A stretch of 64,000 nt of DNA from Nitrosovibrio sp. Nv6 (lineage in GTDB: Bacteria; Pseudomonadota; Gammaproteobacteria; Burkholderiales; Nitrosomonadaceae). The notes beneath the pieces are model-generated. The model made no database searches. It had not been told where the DNA came from and saw nothing but the letters and a program-made list of their open reading frames with translations. The DNA lies in NCBI RefSeq assembly GCF_900110495.1, contig NZ_FODX01000002.1, positions 186,001 through 250,000 of the forward strand, in the 5' to 3' direction. Below, piece after piece: positions 11,079 through 19,446 of this stretch. The position numbers were made by a program, and so were the translations under genes. The first letter of the stretch is position 1. Every line of letters starts with the position of its first letter.

Positions 11079-12089
11079 ATGAAAATATCATCACTCGGAC
11101 TATCGCGACAAGCCCTGCTCATTTCAGCCCTTTTTCTGAGCGGATTGTCTGCTTCTAATGCAAATACCCTGGAGGAGAACCTGGAGTTAATGGAGTCGCA
11201 AAGCCCCATTGACATTCGCTCGGATAATACATACTACGGAAAACTGGCGCCGCTGAAATTCGACCTGGACTCCGACACCTCGCTGGCGGTGATCAATAAC
11301 GGCTCTCCGGATCACGAAAGCACCATCAGAGCCAATGTCAACGCCGGGGCAGGATCTCTGCTACTTTCCGGCCATGAATGGAATCTCGCTCAGTTTCACT
11401 TTCATACACCTTCAGAGCACTTGATAAATAGTCGGGGAACGCCCATGGAAATGCACCTCGTATTCGCCGATTCCGCCAACGATCTCCTTGTGGTCAGCCG
11501 AGGGATCAGGCAAGGCCTTTTCAATAATAAATCGCTCGATCCCATTTTCTCGGATTTACCGCAGACTACCGACGAAACACTACACATCGATCATTTCAAT
11601 TTGAACACGCTTCTGCCAGATTACCTGGGCTCTTTCCGCTATTCCGGTTCCCTCACCACCCCTCCATTTTCGGAGAACGTAAGTTGGGTCCAGTTGGCTA
11701 GCCCCCTGTATCTATCCGGAGGCCAGATTGACGCCTTCGAGTCGTTGTTCCCGGAAGGCAACTCGCGTGAAGTTCAGGAGCTCAATGGACGAATTGTGCT
11801 TACTGACGTGCCGGGATTCGTTGACCACAGTGGGGAATCGGGAACAAGTATCCTGAATCCAATCCTGGATCCAATCCTGGGTCCGCTGATTCCTCATAGC
11901 GATGCGCTCAAGGTTGGGGCGCTTGACAACGGAGATATTTCACTCACCGAACCGGCATTTGCGGCGGCTGTTCCGGAACCCGAAACTTATGCCATGCTGC
12001 TAGCGGGGCTGATCCTGATAGGCTTTGCCGGAATCCGTCAAAACAAGCGGCGCGTGGTCAACCCGGATTTTTCGGGTTCTGCCGCATAA
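11079..12089 (+). CDS. Second alpha-carbonic-anhydrase-like exported protein with PEP-CTERM tail
   Basis: Tandem paralogue of the gene at 9658, 336 residues. A signal peptide (about 1-29) leads into the same shortened domain, starting at ESQSPIDIRSDN. Zinc-ligand histidines are at about 107, 109 and 126, and GSLTTPP is conserved; the NNG motif is again followed by serine rather than the histidine typical of a proton shuttle. Unlike its neighbour it has a linker of some 60 residues before the PEP-CTERM tail. The linker contains near-repeats (NPILDP, ILGP) encoded by tandem copies of an AATCCTGG(A/G)TCC unit at about 11858-11883. The tail is VPEPETYAMLLAG plus a hydrophobic helix and a basic end. 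TGTGAGG lies upstream of the ATG. Confidence 0.88.
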   Translation: MKISSLGLSRQALLISALFLSGLSASNANTLEENLELMESQSPIDIRSDNTYYGKLAPLKFDLDSDTSLAVINNGSPDHESTIRANVNAGAGSLLLSGHEWNLAQFHFHTPSEHLINSRGTPMEMHLVFADSANDLLVVSRGIRQGLFNNKSLDPIFSDLPQTTDETLHIDHFNLNTLLPDYLGSFRYSGSLTTPPFSENVSWVQLASPLYLSGGQIDAFESLFPEGNSREVQELNGRIVLTDVPGFVDHSGESGTSILNPILDPILGPLIPHSDALKVGALDNGDISLTEPAFAAAVPEPETYAMLLAGLILIGFAGIRQNKRRVVNPDFSGSAA

Positions 12090-12247
12090 AGACTAAGGAG
12101 TGAAATTGTGTATCAGCTACGGACGGATTCAATTCCGATATTGCAATTTCGGCCGGCAATGGGATTTCGGTCAGCATCTCGACTCGGGGACGTTGCTCCA
12201 GCAGAATAGCGTAAAGGCTATTTCATTGGATTGAGGAAGAACACGTA

Positions 12248-12604
12248 ATGACGCATGATTTCACTCTGAGAAACTTTACGGCCACATCTGTTTTTCTTGT
12301 CAACGTCATCATTTTTGGCATTGCAGGCGTATGCCATGCACAGACCGCCGCGCAGGAACAAGGTCAGGCAGCGGTGCCTGGACAGACGGGTCAGCCGGGT
12401 TCAGCAACAGTACCGGCCTCGTCCGGACAGGATGGTTCTCCAACGGGTTGGTCCGCAGGAAAACGGTCTGGCTGGTGCCCCCAGTCTATTGCAGACCAGG
12501 AGGATTTTCTTTGCCAGGTCATAAGAGTCCTGACGGGTCCCGACTCGTCCGGACCCAACCGGGATGTGGACGACAATATTTCGGCGGGGGGCGCTGGAGG
12601 CTGA
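12248..12604 (+). CDS. Small secreted protein, unknown family (paralogue 1)
   Basis: 118 residues, start preceded by GAGGAAG. I do not recognise a family. An N-terminal signal peptide (about residues 1-31, ending VCHA) is followed by a low-complexity region rich in Gln, Gly, Ser and Pro (about 32-75). The last 45 residues are clearly related to the next gene: W-C-P-Q, I-x-D-Q-E, V-I-x-x-L, then PDSSGPNRDVDDNIS and a terminal AGGAGG. Two cysteines flank the DQED segment. The pattern, with a variable stalk and a conserved C-terminal end, suggests the end is the functional part. It sits between the PEP-CTERM carbonic anhydrases and an outer-membrane protein, so the product is probably in the periplasm or exported. 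Confidence 0.7.
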   Translation: MTHDFTLRNFTATSVFLVNVIIFGIAGVCHAQTAAQEQGQAAVPGQTGQPGSATVPASSGQDGSPTGWSAGKRSGWCPQSIADQEDFLCQVIRVLTGPDSSGPNRDVDDNISAGGAGG

Positions 12605-12680
12605 TTTTCAGTCCGGTAATGACTATTTTTCGCCATTCGGAGTGTTTGGACTACGACTTATCGTGAGCCACGTTTCCGTT

Positions 12681-13079
12681 ATGAAAGGCGGCATCGCCCG
12701 ATCCTGGATACTTGCCTGCACGATATTTTTCGGGATAGCAGCCGCCTCCCCCGTACAGGGCGACAATGCCGGAAAGGATACCGGCTCGATGCCGGCGCGC
12801 CCCGGTTCTGCTGCAGGAGCCCAACCCGGGCAAGGAAACGATACGGCAGGTCAAAAAGCGACGGCGCCCGAAGATGGCAGCTCTTCCCCAAGCCAGGGTG
12901 CCCCTGATCAAACTGGCTCATCATCCGCAAGCCGGGAATCGGGTACATGCAGGCAACCAATTCCTGATCAGGAAGGCTTCTTCCGCAAGGTTATCGGATT
13001 GCTATTCGCGCCCGATTCATGTGGGCCGAATCGGGATGTGGATACCAACATTTCGGCAGGAGGCGCCGGGGGCGGTTAA
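12681..13079 (+). CDS. Small secreted protein, unknown family (paralogue 2)
   Basis: 132 residues from the ATG at 12681, chosen because it begins a good signal peptide (MKGGIARSWILACTIFF, cleavage near residue 26); a GTG at 12663 is a possible alternative. A Gly/Ser/Pro/Gln-rich middle is followed by the C-terminal block shared with the upstream paralogue: TCRQPIPDQEGF, VIGLL, PDSCGPNRDVDTNIS and AGGAGGG. One cysteine has moved to the PDSC position. The two genes are 76 bases apart and look like an old tandem duplication in which only the C-terminal 45 residues were constrained. Function unknown. Confidence 0.7.
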   Translation: MKGGIARSWILACTIFFGIAAASPVQGDNAGKDTGSMPARPGSAAGAQPGQGNDTAGQKATAPEDGSSSPSQGAPDQTGSSSASRESGTCRQPIPDQEGFFRKVIGLLFAPDSCGPNRDVDTNISAGGAGGG

Positions 13080-13710
13080 TACATAGCCGAGATGCGCTGA
13101 GTGAAGTCGCTATTGTAGTCACCTCTCATCTTAACGCACTCACACCACCCGACACACATTGCCCGTTCGCGTTGCAATCGTCGCAGCACCTCCAAGCGGA
13201 ACTGCGGCAAAATCGACATACCGGTGTTGCGGATTCCACATTGCCGTCAACCCCAACCCAATCCTCGTCGCATTCACCCTCTGACTATTGTCCGGTTTCC
13301 GAGGTGACGCGCATCGCGCGCAACCTGCTCAGAACTCCGCTACGGTAAACCTCGCCCCCTCACCCCCTCAGCCCCGTTGTCCGGATGGCAGAGCCAAGTT
13401 TACTCCCAGCAACTTTAGCCGCGGTGCGGGCCCATATTTTCCACTCAGGATGCGCACAGCTCGCTCAAGACCCTTTTGTCATAGTGGATATGCATACCGC
13501 TTCACGAATATTTCACTTTGTTTTGACATTTTCTTTATGAATTCTTCATTTTTTATAACTTTTTTTTCACATTTTATTTACATACGTCGTGCTATTTTTT
13601 CCTTGAAGGTACAAGGGATTTCCCTCTTTCTCCAAATATTCATAATAACTAATTCTAATAATTCCAGAATAGCCAAATCGCATGGATCGACCTCGAAAAA
13701 CGGAGCCTTA
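13080..13710. other. 631-bp gap before the outer-membrane barrel gene
   Basis: No credible gene. The first 400 bases are of ordinary composition. From about 13500 it becomes strongly AT-rich with long T runs and a TTGACA at 13523, typical of a promoter and untranslated leader for the gene at 13711. An open frame continues upstream of 13711 but begins nowhere sensible. Confidence 0.5.
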
Positions 13711-15339
13711 ATGAAACGTGATCTTTCTCTGATATTGTTGTCCGGTTGTTTACTTTCAACTCCTTTGTATGCCGAGGAATCTTCGTCTCCAGAGTCCGGG
13801 GACGCATCCTCGCAGTCTTATACCATCGACCTTTATGTCGATACTAAAACCAAACAGATTTACTCGGAGCCTGGAGAAGGCAGGGTACGCATGGGCTCCT
13901 TCGAAAAAGTTGCGGATAAGCCGAAAAAACCGGCAGCCAACGAACGCCGGGGCGACGCCGTTGCGTCGGGCACTGGAAAAGACGAGGGCGGCGCGCTTTT
14001 GCGCGATGTACCAAATTCTGTAGAAAAATCACAGGCAGTGGGTCCCGAAAAGCCGAAAGGGGGATTTGGCTACGCAAACTGGAAGGAAAAAGACCCGTTC
14101 AAATTCAATCTGAATCCCGACGGAAGCCAGTACGTCAAGTTTGGTTTTTTGAATCAGGCCTGGCTACGGTATGAACAGAACAACCCCGGATCGAGCGTAT
14201 TAGGCGAACCTGTGGATGATACGACTGATATCAGCCTGCGCAGAACCCGCTTTGTGTTGCAGGGTCAGCTCACCGATCGAGTATATTTTTATACCCAGTA
14301 CGGTATGAATAATTTCAATTTTCTGAGCCAGAATGCGGATAACAGAAAACTTCAATCCTTCTTTCATGACGCCTTTGGTGAATTACGGCTGACGCAGGGC
14401 CATCAAATGATTGTGGGGGGCGGTCTCGTCATGGCCAATGGCCTTTCCCGCTTCAGCAGCCCGAGCGTTAGCACAATCATGACCATGGATGTCCCATTGT
14501 TCGCTCAAGCCACCGCGGACCGCACCGACATATTCAACAGAAAATTAAGCCTCTATCTGAGGGGGCAGATCGGCAACCTCAATTATCGCGTTAGCGCGAG
14601 CGATAGTTTTCCCATCAACACTTCCGGGCTCGCGCCGGAACCCATCTCGTTAGCGAACGCCCAATTTGCGAGAACCGGCCACAGAAAACAATATCAGGGA
14701 TTTTTCATGTGGAATTTCTGGGATAAGGAACCGATGACCAACCCTTACATGCAGGGAACCTACCTGGGCAAGAAAAGCATATTGAATCTTGAAGCGGGCT
14801 TCATCACGCAAAAAAATGCGACATGGACAGGCGCTTCGGAGGCAACTGCCGACTTTCATGACATGAATTTGTGGTCGGTAGCGGGTTACCTCGATGCGCC
14901 AGTGGACAAGGTGAAGGAAACAGCTATTTCCGCTTATCTAGGCTATTTCAATACCAATTATGGTCCAAATTATCTTCGCGCCAATGGCAACGGCGTGAAT
15001 CCCACTAACGGAAGCTCCGCCGCCTTCATCGGGGGTGGCAACGCTTTTCCGATGTTCGGCACAGGCGATATCTGGTATGGACAAATAGGATATTTGATGG
15101 CGAAGCAATTACTCGGCGGAAATAACGGTCAACTGATGCCTTATTTTTCTTTTACGAGCGCAAATTTCGATCGCCTGCGTGATCAGATGAACGTATTCAG
15201 CGCTGGCGTGAATTGGCTGATAAAAGGGCACAACAGCAAGGTTACCTTCGATTTTCAAAACAGACCAGTGTTCAATTCCGGCGGATTCAAGGTTTCGAAT
15301 AGAAATCAGTTTGTACTGCAGTATCAGATCGCTTTCTGA
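13711..15339 (+). CDS. Outer-membrane beta-barrel protein, porin-like
   Basis: 542 residues from the ATG at 13711, chosen because it starts a signal peptide (MKRDLSLILLSGCLL, cleavage near YAEE). After a linker rich in Glu, Lys and Gly (about residues 20-120, with VDTKTKQIY) come alternating short strands with aromatic residues, such as YVKFGFLNQAWLRYE, RRTRFVLQGQL and YFYTQYGMNN. The protein ends QYQIAF with a terminal phenylalanine, as outer-membrane barrels do. It resembles the phosphate-selective porin O/P superfamily in layout, but I cannot name its substrate. An inverted repeat follows the stop. Confidence 0.75.
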   Translation: MKRDLSLILLSGCLLSTPLYAEESSSPESGDASSQSYTIDLYVDTKTKQIYSEPGEGRVRMGSFEKVADKPKKPAANERRGDAVASGTGKDEGGALLRDVPNSVEKSQAVGPEKPKGGFGYANWKEKDPFKFNLNPDGSQYVKFGFLNQAWLRYEQNNPGSSVLGEPVDDTTDISLRRTRFVLQGQLTDRVYFYTQYGMNNFNFLSQNADNRKLQSFFHDAFGELRLTQGHQMIVGGGLVMANGLSRFSSPSVSTIMTMDVPLFAQATADRTDIFNRKLSLYLRGQIGNLNYRVSASDSFPINTSGLAPEPISLANAQFARTGHRKQYQGFFMWNFWDKEPMTNPYMQGTYLGKKSILNLEAGFITQKNATWTGASEATADFHDMNLWSVAGYLDAPVDKVKETAISAYLGYFNTNYGPNYLRANGNGVNPTNGSSAAFIGGGNAFPMFGTGDIWYGQIGYLMAKQLLGGNNGQLMPYFSFTSANFDRLRDQMNVFSAGVNWLIKGHNSKVTFDFQNRPVFNSGGFKVSNRNQFVLQYQIAF

Positions 15340-15368
15340 TAATAATCGTATTCAATTCTCTTATCGGC

Positions 15369-15399
15369 CCAGGCTGGCCAAGCGATTCGGCCAACCTGG
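15369..15399 (+). terminator. Hairpin after the barrel-protein gene
   Basis: CCAGGCTGGCC and GGCCAACCTGG form an 11-base stem with one G-T pair around a nine-base loop, 30 bases past the stop. Only a weak T-rich stretch follows. Confidence 0.5.
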
Positions 15400-15712
15400 A
15401 CTGATCCATTTCTCTTCCTGATAGATGTGTCTCCTGGCCTGCCGGGAAAATGCACTTTTTTCCCCGTTATTTAGCTCGCGTATTTTACCCAGGCTCTTAT
15501 TCTTTATATCTGCACGTCCTTTCATGCAGGTGATTTAATTCTATCTGCCCGCGGCGGTGAACAAACGTCAACCGGGAAAACTGATAACTGATGCTGGCTA
15601 TCCGCAGGACGAGTCAAGCCGTTATCCATGCGTGTATGCATGGAAATCTTTTCAGGAAGCGTTCGTGATGAGGTTTGCCCGTTTGGTTTCAATATAGCAT
15701 CCAATATCGCTA

Positions 15713-15741
15713 TTGCAAGGATTCAGGAAACCCTTTATATT
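15713..15741 (+). promoter_or_regulatory. Probable sigma-70 promoter of leuA
   Basis: TTGCAA and TATATT are separated by exactly 17 bases (-35 at 15713-15718, -10 at 15736-15741). Transcription would begin near 15748 and give a leader of about 175 bases before leuA. The 373 bases between the preceding stop and this promoter contain the hairpin at 15369 and nothing else recognised. Confidence 0.5.
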
Positions 15742-15923
15742 TCCGACATGAAGCAAATAAACTGCCTTCCACTCCGCTTTCTGCATCGCCCGCGGCTTCT
15801 CGCAAGACCGCTGCTGCGCTTCGCGCGCTAAACTACCACAATCCCCTCAAGTTTGTCCCCAACGGAATCTGTTCCTGGATTCTGTACTACAGTTCGATTA
15901 TCCTTTCGGAAACGGAGAAACCA

Positions 15924-17456
15924 TTGAAAGATCATTTGATTATTTTTGACACCACCTTGCGTGATGGTGAGCAAAGTCCCGGCGCATCAATGACCAGGGA
16001 GGAGAAAGTACGCATCGCCCGCCAACTGGAGCGCATGCGGGTGGATGTTATCGAAGCCGGCTTTCCGGCCGCGTCCAACGGCGACTTCGAAGCGGTGAAA
16101 GCGGTGGCCGATACAATCAAGGACAGCATTGTGTGTGGCCTTGCGCGCGCGACGGAAGCCGATATCAGGCGCGCTGGCGAAGCTTTGCGAGGAGCAGGTT
16201 CCGCACGTATTCACACTTTTATTGCCACTTCACCCATTCACATGGAGAAGAAATTGCGCATGTCCGCAGATCAGGTGGTGGAACAGGCGGTAAAAGCCGT
16301 GCAATGGGCACGCCAGTATACAGACGATGTGGAATTTTCACCGGAAGATGCGGGCCGCTCCGACATCACGTTCCTCTGCCGAGTGCTGGAGGCTGTCATT
16401 AATGCCGGCGCTACAACCCTGAATATTCCTGACACTGTTGGCTATACGATGCCCGAACAATTTGGAAATCTCATTCAGACGCTGCGCAATCGCGTGCCTA
16501 ATTCGGACAAGGCCGTGTTTTCAGTGCATTGCCATAACGATCTGGGGTTGGCCGTCGCTAATTCGTTGTCAGCGGTGATGCACGGAGCGCGCCAGGTGGA
16601 ATGTACCGTAAACGGACTGGGAGAGCGAGCAGGTAATGCCGCGCTGGAGGAAATCGTCATGGCGGTGCGCACTCGTCAGGATTTCTTCCCCTGTGATACG
16701 CGGATAGACGCCGTTCATATCGTACCAGCGAGCAAACTCGTGTCCGGTATTACCGGTTTTCCGGTACAGCCGAACAAGGCTATTGTCGGCGCCAACGCGT
16801 TCGCTCATGAATCAGGTATACACCAGGACGGAGTGCTCAAGCACCGCGAGACGTACGAAATCATGCGTGCCGAGGATGTCGGCTGGGGCGCAAACAAGTT
16901 ATTACTCGGCAAGCACTCCGGACGCAATGCCTTTCGCAGCCGTCTCGCGGAACTCGGCATCGAATTGAAATCAGAAGAAGTGCTTAACGCGACATTCATG
17001 CGGTTCAAGGAATTGGCGGACAAGAAGCATGACATCTTCGACGAAGATCTGCATGCGCTGGTTTCGGATGACGCCATGACCTTGTACGAACACTACAAGC
17101 TTCTGTCATTGACGGCTCATAGCGAAACCGGCGAAACACCGCATGCTTCCATAGTAATAGGCGAAGAAGGCAAGGAATCTCGCGCCGAGTCAGACGGCAG
17201 CGGACCGGTAGACGCCACTTTTCGCGCCATTGAGAAGATATTGGGCAGCGGCGCTGAATTGCAATTGTTTTCGGTTAACGCCATCACAAGTGGTACCGAT
17301 TCGCAAGGTGAGGTTACGGTCCGATTGCAAAAATCGGGACGCATTGTCAATGGCAGCGGCGCGGATACCGACATCGTGGTAGCCTCTGCAAAAGCGTATC
17401 TCAGTGCGCTCAACAAGCTGCACAGCAAGTTGGAACGGGCGCATCCGCAGGTTTAG
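15924..17456 (+). CDS. leuA: 2-isopropylmalate synthase
   Basis: First committed step of leucine synthesis: condenses acetyl-CoA with 2-oxoisovalerate. I place the start at TTG 15924, which has GGAG seven bases upstream and yields [20 protein letters not shown], the standard N-terminus, and 510 residues, the usual length. The open frame runs 83 codons further upstream, but those residues do not belong to the family. Visible are the DTTLRDGEQ metal and catalytic motif, the [12 protein letters not shown] signature, [19 protein letters not shown], and the C-terminal leucine-sensing regulatory domain with [13 protein letters not shown]. It is separated from its usual partners ilvC-pssA by the sugar-phosphate and exported-protein block. 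Confidence 0.95.
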   Translation: MKDHLIIFDTTLRDGEQSPGASMTREEKVRIARQLERMRVDVIEAGFPAASNGDFEAVKAVADTIKDSIVCGLARATEADIRRAGEALRGAGSARIHTFIATSPIHMEKKLRMSADQVVEQAVKAVQWARQYTDDVEFSPEDAGRSDITFLCRVLEAVINAGATTLNIPDTVGYTMPEQFGNLIQTLRNRVPNSDKAVFSVHCHNDLGLAVANSLSAVMHGARQVECTVNGLGERAGNAALEEIVMAVRTRQDFFPCDTRIDAVHIVPASKLVSGITGFPVQPNKAIVGANAFAHESGIHQDGVLKHRETYEIMRAEDVGWGANKLLLGKHSGRNAFRSRLAELGIELKSEEVLNATFMRFKELADKKHDIFDEDLHALVSDDAMTLYEHYKLLSLTAHSETGETPHASIVIGEEGKESRAESDGSGPVDATFRAIEKILGSGAELQLFSVNAITSGTDSQGEVTVRLQKSGRIVNGSGADTDIVVASAKAYLSALNKLHSKLERAHPQV

Positions 17457-17572
17457 GAATCGTTTCAGGGTCCGGGACACGCTTGTCGAGCAGATAGCGA
17501 AAGTCGTCCTGTTTGAAAGCACGGGGGTGCGTTGAGTTTTTTTATCGATCCTGTCAACTGGTCTCACAGCGC

Positions 17573-18802
17573 ATGAAATTCTCGCGACCGCTGGATTTCA
17601 TGCGCTATGTCTTTGTCCGCTTCTTTCAGCATAATTGCACCGGTGTTGCCGCCAGCCTTACCTTTACCACGCTGCTTTCACTGGTGCCATTAATTACAAT
17701 CGGATTATCTGTGGTGGCGGCGTTTCCTGCATTTACCGAATATTCAACCCAGATAAAACTGTTTATTCTGAATACAATGGTGCCGGAAGCGGCGAACAAG
17801 GTCATTGCGGTATACATGCAGCAGTTTGCTGAAAACGCGGTGAAACTCACCGCCATCGGCACGGCTTTTCTGGGCGTGACCGCACTTGCGCTGATGTTGA
17901 CTATCGACAAGGCGCTGAATGCCATTTGGCTCGTTTCCCGGCTGCGCCCGCTCTTGCATCGCCTGTTGATATACTGGGCAGTCCTGACCATCGGTCCGCT
18001 TTTGATTGGCGCGAGCCTCTCGCTCACTTCCTGGCTGATCGGCGTGTCAATGGGCGTGACCCGGGACATTCCAGGGATTGATATCGCGCTCCTGCGACTG
18101 GCGCCGCTATTCCTGACAAGCATTGCCTTTTCGATTCCATATCTTATCGTGCCTAATCGACCGGTCTCATGGCGTCATGCAATTGCCGGCGGCGTGACCG
18201 CAGCGGTAGGATTTGAGATAATGAAGCAGGGATTCGCGGTTTATATTACTCGATTTCCCACCTATCAGGCGGTATACGGCACATTTGCCGCTATTCCCAT
18301 TTTCCTGATGTGGATTTATCTCTCATGGCTGATGGTGTTGCTGGGTGCCGTGATTGCCGCTTCACTTTCGAGCTGGCGTTTCAGAGAGTGGCGGCGCGAC
18401 CCGACAGCGCGGGGAAAGCAGTTTCTTGATGCATTGCGTTTATTGCAAGTGCTGGGAGAAGCGTTGAGGTCGGGCAAGGTTGAAACCTATTCCAGCCTGC
18501 AGCAGCGGCTCACGCTGAGTCTGGAAGAGCTGGAGCCGATACTGGAGCTTATGACCCAGACCAACCTTGTTCGGCAGGTGAAGGCTGGAGGATGGGTTCT
18601 GATACTTGATCCCGATAAAATCCTGGTTGCCGATATTTACCGCCTGTTTACATTCCGGCCCGAGACAGCGCGCGCCGCCGCAGCGGACGACGAAAAGCTG
18701 GAGCGCCTGCTGGACAATATTACTGCCGGCATGGATGAGAAAATGAATGTGCCACTGTCGCAACTCCTTGCGTCACCGCAGCCACCCGATGCCCTGGCAT
18801 AG
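17573..18802 (+). CDS. YihY/BrkB family inner-membrane protein
   Basis: 409 residues from the ATG at 17573. About six transmembrane helices occupy residues 20-285, with the family hallmarks AASLTFTTLLSLVPL near the N-terminus, AVYGTFAAIPIFLMWIYLSW, and a conserved glycine-rich loop. The last 120 residues are soluble and resemble a winged-helix module (LEELEPILELMTQTNLV). Older annotations call such proteins ribonuclease BN, which is wrong for this family; the true role is not established. It follows leuA by 116 bases and precedes a TlpA-type gene by 28 bases. Confidence 0.88.
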   Translation: MKFSRPLDFMRYVFVRFFQHNCTGVAASLTFTTLLSLVPLITIGLSVVAAFPAFTEYSTQIKLFILNTMVPEAANKVIAVYMQQFAENAVKLTAIGTAFLGVTALALMLTIDKALNAIWLVSRLRPLLHRLLIYWAVLTIGPLLIGASLSLTSWLIGVSMGVTRDIPGIDIALLRLAPLFLTSIAFSIPYLIVPNRPVSWRHAIAGGVTAAVGFEIMKQGFAVYITRFPTYQAVYGTFAAIPIFLMWIYLSWLMVLLGAVIAASLSSWRFREWRRDPTARGKQFLDALRLLQVLGEALRSGKVETYSSLQQRLTLSLEELEPILELMTQTNLVRQVKAGGWVLILDPDKILVADIYRLFTFRPETARAAAADDEKLERLLDNITAGMDEKMNVPLSQLLASPQPPDALA

Positions 18803-18830
18803 AATGCACGTAAGGAGTTGTTTGAAAAAT

Positions 18831-19337
18831 ATGATGCGGTACGGTTTCCCCATTTTGTTATGCCTATTGTTGTCGCTGTCATCCGGTGCGCATGCCATAG
18901 GCTTTACTTTTACGGATCATACGGGAAAGAAACTTACCCTGTCCGATTACAAGGGCAAGTGGGTGCTGATAAATTTCTGGGCCACCTGGTGTCCACCTTG
19001 CCTGAAGGAAATTCCCGACCTGGTATCGCTTTATGAGAGTCGAAAGGACGTAATGGTGATTGGCGTAGCAATGGATTACCGCGACCCGAAAACCGTGCTG
19101 AAATACGTTAACAAGTTGTCTATCACCTATCCCATTGTTTTTGGCGACAGGAAGATCGCTGCGCAAATCGGCCCGGTATCAATGCTGCCCACAACATATT
19201 TGTTCGACCCTGCTGGCAAACCGGCGGTTTATAAGGTGGGAATAATTTCTCGTGAGAGTCTGGAGGAATTCATGCGGGAAAATCCAGTAAAACCGGAGAA
19301 CAAACCTTCCGGCAAGAGTCAACGAAAAGACCGGTAA
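18831..19337 (+). CDS. TlpA-type periplasmic thioredoxin-like protein
   Basis: Probable thiol-disulfide reductase acting in the periplasm, for example in cytochrome c or copper-site maturation. The 168-residue protein has a signal peptide or anchor (MMRYGFPILLCLLLSLSSGAHA) and the redox motif WCPPC in NFWATWCPPCLKEIP, followed by the thioredoxin cis-proline region (SMLPTTYLFDPAGK). The C-terminus is basic. The start is uncertain: AAGGAG at 18812 lies 13 bases before this ATG but only 4 before an in-frame TTG at 18822. Confidence 0.85.
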   Translation: MMRYGFPILLCLLLSLSSGAHAIGFTFTDHTGKKLTLSDYKGKWVLINFWATWCPPCLKEIPDLVSLYESRKDVMVIGVAMDYRDPKTVLKYVNKLSITYPIVFGDRKIAAQIGPVSMLPTTYLFDPAGKPAVYKVGIISRESLEEFMRENPVKPENKPSGKSQRKDR

Positions 19338-19446
19338 ACTCCCGCGATAGCAGCTTCTTTCATTACCTCATCGCTGCGGGCATACTGGTGGAAGATTACA
19401 ATTGAGCCGATACGAAGCGAGTGTGAGGAGTAACAACGTCATCACA

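Noticed and set aside
12108..12209. 33-codon frame with GTG start and a good AAGGAG site after the second carbonic anhydrase gene
   Set aside because: Only the ribosome-binding site supports it; the sequence has no hydrophobic or family features, so I do not call it a gene.
15675..15923. 83-codon in-frame upstream extension of leuA
   Set aside because: The extension has no family similarity, starts at no plausible site, and a promoter lies within it; TTG 15924 has a ribosome-binding site and gives the standard N-terminus.
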